Below, in pieces: positions 1 through 11,598 of a stretch of 18,732 nt of DNA. Each line of letters opens with the position of its first letter. Positions within the stretch are counted from its first letter, which is position 1. Under the pieces are notes generated by a model. It searched no databases and had not been told where the DNA came from. It saw only the letters and a list, made by a program, of their open reading frames with translations. The position numbers and the translations under genes are program-made. The stretch is from Amoebophrya sp. AT5.2. Taxonomy: Eukaryota; Sar; Dinophyceae; Syndiniales; Amoebophryaceae. Location: contig RXOD01004738.1 in the NCBI GenBank assembly GCA_005223375.1, forward strand, positions 1 to 18,732, given 5' to 3'.

Positions 1-1584
1 TGCAACATCGACTGCACCTTCGGAATACGGGTGGAACCACCGACCAGCACGATTTCGTTCACGTTCTTCTTGTCAATGCCGGAGTCACGCAGCGCCTTCT
101 CAACCGGTCCCATTGAGTTACGGAAGTAGTCCATGTTCAGCTCCTCGAATCTGTATTTCCACATGGGCAGTGATATTAGGGTGCTCACGGACGTAGAGGT
201 TCCCGAAATCAAACCCACGTCTCAAGTTGTTCACTGACATATTTACATCGATGCATTACAGGACGACCACTCAGAATAGGACTACGCATCATATGCGAGG
301 AAGGAAAAGTACCGCGCGCGGGAAAGCGTGCATGAGAAGTCGACCCCCTCGAAGAGAGAGTCGATCTCGATGGTGGCCTGCGTAGAGGAGGAGAGGGTGC
401 GCTTGGCACGCTCGCACTGGGTGCGCAGACGGCGAAGAGCGCGCTGGTTGCCCGTAAGGTCCTTACCACGGTTCTTGCGCTTGAAGTCCTGCACGCAGAA
501 GTCGACGATGCGGTTGTCGAAATCCTCACCACCCAAGTGAGTATCACCCGCGGTGGATTTCACCTCGAAGATCCCGTCCTCGATGGTCAGCAGGGACACA
601 TCGAAGGTACCTGATTGTCGGAACAATTCGAATGTCAATATGGTTTTTGCCCGAGGTCGATGTCTGGTTTCTTCGATGTCACATTTCCTGGCTGTGCTAT
701 GCTGTGAATTTTGGGACTGCTACCAGCACTACACGCCGCTGAGTGATTCTCGCGGTCATCTCACGCAAAAACAAACTAGTGAAAAAGCTTCGTGCCTCCG
801 CCCATATCGAAGATGAGGACGTTCTGCTCGCCCGCTCCCTTCTTGTCGAGACCGTACGCGATGGCGGCAGCCGTGGGTTCGTTGATGATACGCAGCACGT
901 TCAGCCCGCAAATGGAACCAGCATCCTTGGTGGCCTGACGCTGGGAGTCGTTGAAGTATGCTGGCACGGTGACGACGGCATCATTGACGGTTCCACCGAG
1001 GTACTGTTCAGCGGTCTCTTTCATCTTCGTCAGAATCATACCTGAGACGAGCGAGGAAGTGATTTTTTGGAGCCCACATCAGACATGATAAACGATAATT
1101 AAGTACACGGCAATCACTCACAATTCAAAATCCACAATCAACGCACAACTCGCGACTCCGATCACTACTTGTTCGCCAGTATGTGAGTGCGGAAATCGAA
1201 AGAAGTAGAAAAAGTAGTACTGGAGACTTCTTCCGGATGGAATTTCTTTTCCTCCCCCTGGTATTGGACGGACATCATCGGCTTGTCTCCACTCCCAGCA
1301 ATGACCTTGAAGGGCCACAGCTTGATGTCGCTCTGCACGATCGGGTCGTTGAACTTGCGGCCGATCAGACGCTTGGCGTCGAAGACCGTGTTCTCCGGGT
1401 TGCGCGCGCACTGGTTCTTGGCGGCGTCACCGATCAGGCGTTCGGTGTCGGTGAAGGCGACGTAGGACGGGGTGGTACGGTTACCCTGGTCGTTCGCGAT
1501 GATCTCGACGGTGTCGTTCTTCATCACCCCGACGCACGAGTAGGTGGTACCGAGATCGATACCAACGGCAAAAGACTTCGCCAT
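1..1584 (-). CDS. hsp70: Cytosolic Hsp70, copy A (3' end beyond window)
   Basis: ATP-dependent chaperone of the cytosolic/nuclear Hsp70 family. Four exons are visible: 1584-1221, 1041-796, 610-313 and 150 to the window edge, giving 352 residues. Seen: the first signature IDLGTTYS at residues 9-16, the second ([12 protein letters not shown]) rebuilt across intron 2, and the third ([12 protein letters not shown]) in the last visible exon, so most of the ATPase domain is present and the substrate-binding domain lies off the left edge. The start is the ATG at 1584, preceded by AAG. Intron phases and positions are identical to copy B at 3093-5973, which lies upstream in the same orientation. Intron 2 uses a GC donor (GGAG|GCACGAAG, at 795-794), where copy B has GT. 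About ten residues differ from copy B over the shared 352, several clustered at the end of exon 1. No frameshift or stop is seen, so it is probably functional. Confidence 0.96.
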
Positions 1585-1818
1585 CTTGTGTGTGGTTGTG
1601 TTGTGCAGAAAAGAACTCTGATGGATAGTTTAAAGACGTATGAATCCTCCTGTAGCGGCGGATAAATCAGCCCTCGCTCCTGTTGCGTTCAGATTGGTGG
1701 AAAGATTTAATTTCTATCGGTGTCTGGATTCTCGCGACTCGATGCCGAGGAGAATCTAAAAGTTCTTTTGAAACGAGGGAAAGTTGTATGAGCTAGTACG
1801 ATTTCGATCGAGAATTCT

Positions 1819-1826
1819 GAAGTTTC
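1819..1826. promoter_or_regulatory. Heat-shock-element-like dyad upstream of Hsp70 copy A
   Basis: The sequence GAAGTTTC matches the inverted unit pair nGAAnnTTCn of a heat-shock element, and a third unit TTC sits one base short of perfect spacing on its left. It lies about 235 bp upstream of the copy A start codon. A single dyad can occur by chance, so this is tentative. Confidence 0.25.
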
Positions 1827-2868
1827 CAAAAGGAGCGGGTTAGTCAAAACGTCTTCGCGTGCGGGGGAGAGATCTGCTGGAGAGCGTGCGTGTGCTGCGG
1901 GGTTTGGTGAAGACACGAATTGGATCATTTGCAATCGGATGGGATCATTTTTCAGGGTCACGAAAATGGAGGCACTGATCTTACTTCTGCTGCTGCACGT
2001 AATTTAGATCTCACCAATCACTATTACCGACCAATCAGCTACAGATCGATGTAGCGGCTCGCTACTTACGTTCATACCGAGTCACACATACAAGACCGAG
2101 TAGCGCACACGATCGTCTGAACTGCATCCGCGTCAGAAATGGAACCGGAAGGCAATACAAAGAAATTGGAGCCACGTCCGCTTCTCGAGCTGCGGCGCAA
2201 CGCAAAAAGCGCGGACTTTTTTGCTTCTGCTGTTCCCTCGATCTGTGTTCTTTATTCGGTCTCTAAGCAGAACTTCCGCGTCGGCAAGAAGTGGTCTTTG
2301 AGAGGCGCGACAGCTGCTGCCTGTGCATCTAAATGAGCTAAGTCTTTGACGTCTGTGAACAGGACCTGATGTTCATTCATATATTAACTTCAACGTGCGT
2401 GCGTGCGTCTGGATCTACCGCCCGGGACTGGCGATTTTAGGTTTCGGCTCTTGGGAGGGCTACGCCCCCTACGAGCCAAAATCTTAAATGCCGCGCCCCC
2501 TTTTCGTCGCGCCAGCGCTGTGTCTCCTAAAAAGGGCACAACGAAACTCATCCATACGGGCCAAATCAGCTTCGTTTTAGCAAGTTAGTAAGCCGCTCTA
2601 GCGACGTTTACGTTTTAGCCCAATATTAGATACAGATCAGTGTACCCGAAACGGAAACGCAAAGTACGTAAAACAGGACTGAGAACCACAACCTCTTTCT
2701 CTTTGTCCACCGCAGAAGATACTTGTATAATGGGCTCAATCGGGTCACCTTGGAAAAAACCGCGATGTCTACGAGAACTTAAGAATTTGGCAACGAGTAA
2801 GTTTTTTCTCCATGAAACCCTGACTCTTGCGATTTTGCTAGCGCCGAGTGAAGCTCTCGGTAAATCTC

Positions 2869-2889
2869 CGGCTCCGTGCAGCGGAGCCG
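2869..2889. repeat. Perfect 8-bp hairpin
   Basis: CGGCTCCG and CGGAGCCG are exact reverse complements separated by five bases (TGCAG). It lies 200 bp past the stop codon of Hsp70 copy B, so it could fall in the 3' UTR or at a transcript end. No U-tract follows, and eukaryotic terminators do not need such a stem; its function is unknown. Confidence 0.6.
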
Positions 2890-3092
2890 TGCCAGGAGTC
2901 CTCAAGTGTCCGTACCAGTTACGTCGAAATTACCGTTCTACGTGTGATTTACCCGAAAATTGATAAGAAAAATCCTAAAATGACTACGGCCATCTTTTCT
3001 GTCGGGCTCGGGGTACGCGGAAACGCTTCGCAGAGATGCGCTCACACGCTGTCGGGTAGCCTTGCGTCGTTTTATTCGAGCCCCAAAGGAGT

Positions 3093-5973
<2,881 letters not shown>

Positions 5974-6487
5974 CTTGCCGGTGATGGTGTGTTTTGGTCG
6001 CTAGATGGAAGGCAGATAATGTGTGCAGCAAGATCGCCACTCACAACTTCGAACAGCTAACGGATAGGTTTCCAAAATTTATTCTTTAGAGCTTATCATG
6101 CTATTACAGTACGTATGCGTCGTGAGTGAAATTCAGGAACTTCAAAACTATTTTATCACGACTATGAAACTTCTACAGGATCCTTGTCGCAATTCATTTC
6201 AGTATTTCGGCTGAAGCGATGAAACAGCACTATTTACAACTTTACTGAGGCCGATCGCGCTTCACATGACTGATTCCGAAGGATACCGATTCGATAGTCT
6301 AAGTTGAACACAATTCGCCTCACATGAATTCTTCGGTTCGCCTCTCAACCTTAAGCGCATGAAGTGAGCGCGCATACTTTTTCTTTCGGCCCTTGTGTCA
6401 CCTCTACCTTCTGGTGACGTCTTCACCTTCTTCTGTGCCTCAAGCTTACTTATCCTTCCGGGCGTCCCAGTCATTTTTATGCTTTAG
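5974..6487. other. Intergenic, 5' flank of Hsp70 copy B and 3' flank of the IQ-like gene
   Basis: About 510 bp, AT-richer than the flanking genes. It holds the HSE-like dyads described separately. I see no coding segment, and no TATA box at a persuasive place. Confidence 0.6.
6132..6173. promoter_or_regulatory. Pair of HSE-like dyads upstream of Hsp70 copy B
   Basis: TTCAGGAA at 6132-6139 and GAAACTTC at 6166-6173 both have the two-base spacing of heat-shock-element unit pairs, and extra TTC/GAA units flank the first (GAAATTCAGGAACTTC). They lie 160-200 bp upstream of the copy B ATG. Position and clustering suit a heat-shock promoter, but no experiment or conserved core promoter supports it here. 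Confidence 0.3.
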
Positions 6488-7357
6488 CTACAGCTCCGTG
6501 CTCTCCAACTCCAGCGCACCGCCCAGCCATCCCCGCCATGCTTTTGCTTGCAGCAGCCCCTCCCGCCCGCGGTTCGCGACACTGTGTTTTCCTTCTTCAT
6601 TCACCATTTGCCAACAAAAGTCGCGCCTCAGCGCAAAAAGCCGCGTCTTGGCCTGGTAGTTTTTCGCCCTCTCCACCGAGGAGCGTCCCGGTAGATCCAG
6701 CGCACTCCCGAGGCGTACTCGCATGCGTCTCCGCAGTAACACCCACGGTCGCCATGCTGCCGCCACCGCGCGCCCCACCAACCGCCGCCTATATCTTGCC
6801 ACCACCAGTCGCGAAAGCGCGAACTCCCGGTGAAAGAGCGGGCAGAGCACTCTCTCCCGCCACAGCTGCGCCCACGCGTGGCGGCACCAAATTCGCACGA
6901 GCCACTTCTCGACGCAGCGAAAGCCCTTGCTGCGGAGCAACCGCCGCTTCTTGCGTTTCCAAGCAACGTGCGCGCGGAAACAGCGCTGGATCCGGATTGC
7001 GCTATCCTCCACCGCGAGCGCAGACGCTGTGTCAAGGGTGGTACCACGCCCCATCCCCGCGGCCCGAGGACCACAGCGGCCTGGTCCCGCCGGAAAAAGG
7101 GACGAGCCCCCGGAGGTCGTTCCACCCGCCAGCAGCTGCAGTTGCGCGAAAACATCATCATCCACCGTGCGCGGCAGCTGAAGCCCTCGGATCGCCGACT
7201 TCGCGCTAGCGACAAACGGGTCGATACCACTTACATCGCGCTGCACAGCCTCCAGATCGGTCGCGATCGCCGCGACCCTTCTCCGGAACAGCTGCACCGG
7301 ATCGGGCGCCTCTGCACCGCCTTCGTAATTGCCGTCGCCGGATGTCAGCACGCCCAT
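6488..7357 (-). CDS. Basic Trp-rich protein with degenerate IQ motif
   Basis: An uninterrupted 289-codon reading frame on the same strand as all neighbouring genes. I do not recognise the whole protein. Residues 123-134 read IQRCFRAHVAWK, close to the calmodulin-binding IQ consensus, except that the usual Gly is Ala and the second basic residue is shifted by one. The following 90 residues are very rich in Arg and Trp (motifs such as VARYRRRLVGR and WVLLRRRMRVRL), as in IQ-repeat helices; residues 75-110 are Gly-rich and probably disordered. The frame stays open about 40 codons upstream of the ATG at 7357, so the start may lie further up, or the ATG may follow a splice acceptor (AACAG|GATG). 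Opposite-strand frames of 223 and 184 codons overlap it, so frame length alone is weak evidence in this GC-rich stretch. A calcium/calmodulin-linked structural or flagellar role is only a guess. Confidence 0.5.
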   Translation of the reverse strand: MGVLTSGDGNYEGGAEAPDPVQLFRRRVAAIATDLEAVQRDVSGIDPFVASAKSAIRGLQLPRTVDDDVFAQLQLLAGGTTSGGSSLFPAGPGRCGPRAAGMGRGTTLDTASALAVEDSAIRIQRCFRAHVAWKRKKRRLLRSKGFRCVEKWLVRIWCRHAWAQLWRERVLCPLFHREFALSRLVVARYRRRLVGRAVAAAWRPWVLLRRRMRVRLGSALDLPGRSSVERAKNYQAKTRLFALRRDFCWQMVNEEGKHSVANRGREGLLQAKAWRGWLGGALELESTEL

Positions 7358-8202
7358 CCTGTTCTGCTGTCTTTCTGTCTCTGAGCGATTTTGATTTCTC
7401 TTTCTGCCGATCCGAAACCGAATTCTAACTATATTTATATTCCGAGCCCGCTCGAGACAACCAGGCTGTCCTACTTACAGTGTGGTCTACACGAAGAGAG
7501 GAATGGCTAGTGGCAACTCCATGCCCCAGCTTGAAATGTACACATCAAACGAGAAAGCACGTACCAATGGTCGTGCGTCCTCCGCTTTGCCTTCTCTCCA
7601 TACAGCCACGACCCGCCGAGGGCGACCGCAGCTACATCAGGCCCAACGCACTTTTTCTTCAAAACGAGTACGTTACACAGGCCGACTGAGTGAAGTTGTA
7701 GCCGACGAATTTACTAGGGGACAGTTCGCACGAGATGGCATCACTGCAACACACAAATTTTTTTCCACAAATAAATCGTACACCTGTTGGGTCTATCGTG
7801 CACAAGTTCACACCAAGCTCTGTCAATCCGATTGGCCCCGGGAGCAGCAACCCGCGCGAAGGGGTTGGCCGCGGTAGCCACGGTGACTTGGCCATAAAAC
7901 AGTTCCTGCAGTTGGAGACCCATAATGACAAGGCCACGATTGGCAATAAGTATAAAACCGAGAGATTGATTTAGTTGAGAGAAGTTGAGAAGTGTAGTTC
8001 CACTGGGAGACCGGGCTCCTGATCTGGGTCCTGCCCCCTTTTGCAATATTGGTTTGAAACAGGTCTTACATGATAGCAGACTGATGGAGCCGCTACTTTC
8101 CTCAAATCTTATCTTCTGCCGCGTGGCAGAAACTGGTACTGGCGCGCGTGACGGTACTAACAACCACGACTGTGCTAGTGCAGCTGCCGCACAAATCCGG
8201 TG
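7358..8202. other. Intergenic between the CFAP97-type and IQ-like genes
   Basis: About 850 bp. The IQ-like frame stays open up to about 7476, and a GTAAGT at 7478-7473 on the minus strand could be the donor of an unrecognised upstream exon. Frames of 95-140 codons exist on both strands but show no family resemblance. No gene is called. Confidence 0.5.
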
Positions 8203-10011
8203 TTACATCCCCTTCACGTTGACGCCTGCGGTCCCGTCCTTACCCACGGAGATGTCCACGTGCTTCCCGCTCTTCTGCACAATCTCGTCGGCATTCAACT
8301 GCTTGGCCTGAGTGCGCATTCGGGACACTTCTCTTGGCAGAATGAACGTGCAGCCAAGAAACGAGTTATAGATTCTGAGGAAAGTAGAACCAGCCCTTCA
8401 ACCTCCATAAGGACAAAGCATGAGAAAAAGGATCGACAAAACTTAGCAGTCCTCAGCTGCTGGCAAAAAACACTAGTGTTACCGCCTGCCCACCCATGCC
8501 TCTGGTTGCAATCGTGTCCACGAGGATGAGCCTGTCGCGCTCGACATGTAGCCTGTTCGCTAGCAGGGAGTAGTCGCCGTTACACTCCCGATATAATCGC
8601 CGGTGATTCTTCTCGTTCACCTGAGCAGCGATTTGACTACTTTCTTACGGAGGTTCATCTATCAATACACTGACTTCGCCCATTAACATTATCCATAAAC
8701 TGCGGGGAAAAATTAGTTTAGCCTCTATGTATAATTCGACGAAACAAACAAGTCGTCTGACTGATACCTAGCAAAGTAAGGAAGTAAATTGATAAAGTAC
8801 CAGCAGTTCCAGAGTCTTCTGCGTGTCCCCGTCGTAAGCACTGATGGTGAGCGTTCGCCCGTCGGTAGCCATCTCCACTAGGTAGTAGCTCTCGCCGATC
8901 TTCTTACCTGTCGAGGTATGTTTTCGCGCGCTTCTTGCAAGCAAGGGGCTGGTATAGAAGCAAGAAGGCTGCCGGAGCATTTAGGAGCGGTGATGCGTGA
9001 GCACTACACGAATCGACTTTCGATGTTTTTTTTTTCTTTGCTCGAAGAAGCTGTAGTAGAAGGCAGTTCAGTCCAAATCACGTTTACCTTCCTTGAGCAC
9101 GTACTTGAGATCTGCTGCTTTCTCGGAGTATTTCTCGAGCTTGCCACTGCCCTCGCCGACGGTCGCTTGCGCGGCGAGAGACCCTTCCAGCCCGGCGGCC
9201 ATCTGCTTCCGCAGGACCACGGGGTATTCGCAACAGTTCTTCAGGTAAGTCTGGTTTTGCCTGTGGTGGTAAAACAACGCCGCTTGTGGTTGGTAGCCGA
9301 CGTGCGTCGAAGACCTCGTCTTCGTCTACAAAGAAAACGCCGTTTACTAGATGGGCTGGGGTGAGAACAACAAATACAAAGAAATCTGATTACGATCTTC
9401 AGCCCAGACTAATAACTCCCTCGGAAGTACTCGTTGTATCACGTATTTTATAATATGTACTTGTATGACTCCTCCCATTTCACGTGGTTGTACATAGGCT
9501 GTGCGCGCTGAATTCGCTTCAGAATCAGCTGGTTCTCGTGCGTGATGCGAAGCAGCTCCTTCTTCCGCGCGTCCTGTCGTCGGATCACAACGTAGGTGCG
9601 ACTCATGAGTACACCTTCCTTGACATCGTCGCTCCAGTGGATGCCCTACATTCATAGCATACTCTTGCCTTCGGTAAAAATTGAGTAAGTAAGTCTAAGT
9701 ACCCTGTTCATGCTGACGTGTGCTCTTGTGCCGCTGGCGCCGGGTTTCTGCGATCCCACGGTTGTGTTCCGCATAATGTCGCTCATTTTCTGGAGCAGTA
9801 TTCTGTTCTCGCGGTCGATCTCGCCGTACCTCTCTTCCAGCAGCTGTTCCCGCTTCAAATTGTTCCGTATGTGGTCCAGGCGCAAGCAGAACGGTTCGCT
9901 GGTGTCGATGTGGGGCTGCATATTCCGCAGCTTCTCCTTGTGCAGGTACGCGCGTCGCTCCTCATTCCGCTTCTCGCACAGGCGAGACCCGACCGGCTTC
10001 TGGCGGTACAT
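8203..10011 (-). CDS. CFAP97/Hemingway-domain axonemal protein
   Basis: Proposed exons: 10011-9703, 9573-9470, 9260-9088, 8907-8801, 8620-8472 and 8374-8203, summing to 1014 nt in frame (337 residues, stop TAA at 8205-8203). The N-terminal half matches the CFAP97 (KIAA1430/Hemingway) pattern: MYRQKPVGSRL, LRNMQPHIDTSEP, IDRENRILLQKM, then MNR joined to DARKKELLRITHENQLILKR and MYNHVKWEE, ending YLKNCCEYP. In animals this family is needed for sperm axoneme formation. The C-terminal half (GESYYLVEMATDGRTLTISA, then RLHVERDRLILVD) looks like a small beta-rich domain I cannot name. The ATG at 10011 is the first in frame; TTTTTTTAG|G at 10049-10048 could be a cis- or trans-splice acceptor just upstream. 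Less sure points: exon 2 could instead start at 9645, adding 24 residues that break the family alignment, and the exon 5 donor could be GTAACAC (exon end 8483) rather than GTTTTTT. Confidence 0.78.
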
Positions 10012-10047
10012 GGTGTCCGGTGCGGTTTTGCTCGATTCGATAACCAC

Positions 10048-10049
10048 CT
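10048..10049 (-). promoter_or_regulatory. Splice acceptor (cis or spliced-leader) before the CFAP97-type start
   Basis: On the minus strand CGTTTTTTTAG|GTGG gives a pyrimidine tract and AG|G exactly 36 bases before the ATG at 10011. In a dinoflagellate this arrangement would suit trans-splicing of a leader; in any eukaryote it would suit an upstream non-coding or coding exon, which I could not find. Which of the two applies is not decidable from sequence alone. Confidence 0.4.
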
Positions 10050-11598
10050 AAAAAAACGCGGTGGGAAATCTGTTTTTCGTGGGACTTTTGCGGTGGACGG
10101 TGCGCATGCAATCGGAGTCGCAGAAACTTTCGGCCGATGTCCTTCTGCGCCGGTGAATCTGAATACAGCACTCGGGGCTGGGTGATCTGACGTGCCGCGC
10201 CACGAATCGGTGAAGTGGCTAGAGAAGGTGCAGGAGACGGGACGAAGGAAAGCGTTGGATGAATGCTCCTGCACTCCAAGTCTGCAGGCTCTTCGTTAAA
10301 CGGCTCGGCTGGCCCTCCGGATCGCTTCTACGGCCTTCGGACCTGCTGGCCCGCAATTCACCGCGGGAAGTCGCGCGTCTGTTGTTCTTGTAGTTATATC
10401 AGTGCAAAAATACAAAGTAGCTGTACGTCGTCCCAACTCGCCTTTTCGAAGCCAACGAGCGCAAGTTTCTGAAAGTCGTAGTTGTCCTCGCTTCTGCAAC
10501 ACGAATCTACTCCCTTTCCCGTGATCCAAATCTACTTTCTTCAGTAGCATATCACTTCATTTGGAAGTCATATTCTTTTCCCTTCGTCTGGCAAATCTAC
10601 TGTCTAACAGCACCTCCTGTCAGCATGCAAGCTAGCAGGCAGGTTTCATCAATGCTCTCGCCGACGTCTCTCTTTCTCTCCGTAGCTGCACGATTCTCGA
10701 TCGCTCGACGAGCGAAAAAATACGCTGCTCATGACTACGACGAACAAAAACACCGAGCCAACCTGCAGGTCCCCTTGGAGACGTTCTCGATGCCTCTATT
10801 TTACTTTTGGCTACTATTTTTTTACTATTTTTTTACTTTGAAAGGCCTTGCGCCTTCTACGGTCCGCCTTCCCGCTGTTAGCGAGTCTCGCCCATCCATC
10901 GTGCCATCGTCTACAGAAGTTAATCAATGAAAGAGTTGGAAGGTATCTATAAGCAGTCTGTGTCTGGTACTTCTGTTTTTCGGTGTATCTATTGAAGTCG
11001 ACCTACAATACCTGCAGTCAAGTTGCAAAAAAAGGCAAAAACCTGTATCGAATCGCAAAGCGTTTCCCGTGGCATTTTTACTTTTCGCATTTGGCGGGCA
11101 GTGCAGTGCGGTGTGGACCTATGTATTATCAGCAACCGGGGATCGATCGCGTTCGTGGGCAGCAACTACTGCGAATACGTAATAACGTACAGAAATCCTA
11201 CTGCCCCGCCTGCCCCTGCTCCATTACTGGCTCTGGCTGTCAGATTTCCGTGATTACAGTTGCCCTACAACTTTTCTCAGCTACATGTCAGCCGTGTCTA
11301 TCGACGTCGGTACTACTTTCACCTTTTTTCGTCAAAACCTCCGGGTGGAAAACCGTTTTTCACTGCTACTTGTTCATCCGTCTCAGACGACGAAAGGACA
11401 CTGCCTGTCCCTCGAGAAAGGGTGCGGCCTCGCCTGTCTCCACGCGGCGCGGGTCGCGTCTTCCAAGAAGGAAAAACTTGATCCTCCATTTATACTATGT
11501 TTACTTCACTAGTGAAAACTGGCGTGGCTGATCGGTGTCGATCATTCGTCGGAGTTCCGAATCCCGAATGCGGTTCCGACATTTGTTTCTTGACCAGT
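10050..11598. other. Intergenic between PKA and CFAP97-type genes
   Basis: About 1.55 kb with no convincing gene on either strand. The longest frame (182 codons, plus strand, from 10983) has no motif, a composition unlike the neighbouring proteins, and the opposite orientation to every supported gene. A T-rich stretch near 10808-10842 contains two TACTATTTTTTT units. An exon 5' to the CFAP97-type gene could hide here. Confidence 0.55.

Larger units (their letters stand above)
1585..3092. other. Intergenic region between the two Hsp70 copies
   Basis: About 1.5 kb that holds the 3' flank of copy B and the 5' flank of copy A. The reading frames here are short, with no recognisable motif or splice-bounded coding segment. 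It contains the perfect hairpin at 2869-2889, an HSE-like dyad at 1819-1826 and an imperfect palindromic stretch around 2437-2488. I see no extra gene. Confidence 0.7.

Noticed and set aside
2391..2408. GTGC tetranucleotide run
   Set aside because: Only about three units; too short to call a microsatellite of interest.
6538..7384. Plus-strand frames of 223 and 184 codons opposite the IQ-like gene
   Set aside because: No motif, Pro/Arg/Ser-rich composition typical of antisense GC-rich sequence, and they compete with a frame that has an IQ-like motif on the common strand.
7741..8163. 140-codon minus-strand frame downstream of the CFAP97-type gene
   Set aside because: No family resemblance and overlapping alternative frames of similar quality; treated as intergenic.
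9448..9469. In-frame TAA after the KWEE codons of the CFAP97-type gene as the true end of the protein
   Set aside because: A GT donor two codon positions earlier joins in frame to YLKNCCEYP, which continues the family pattern, and further exons keep frame to a later stop, so the early stop is read as intronic.
10983..11531. 182-codon plus-strand frame between PKA and the CFAP97-type gene
   Set aside because: No recognisable domain, mixed composition with many Cys/Ser, wrong strand and no splice-bounded extension.
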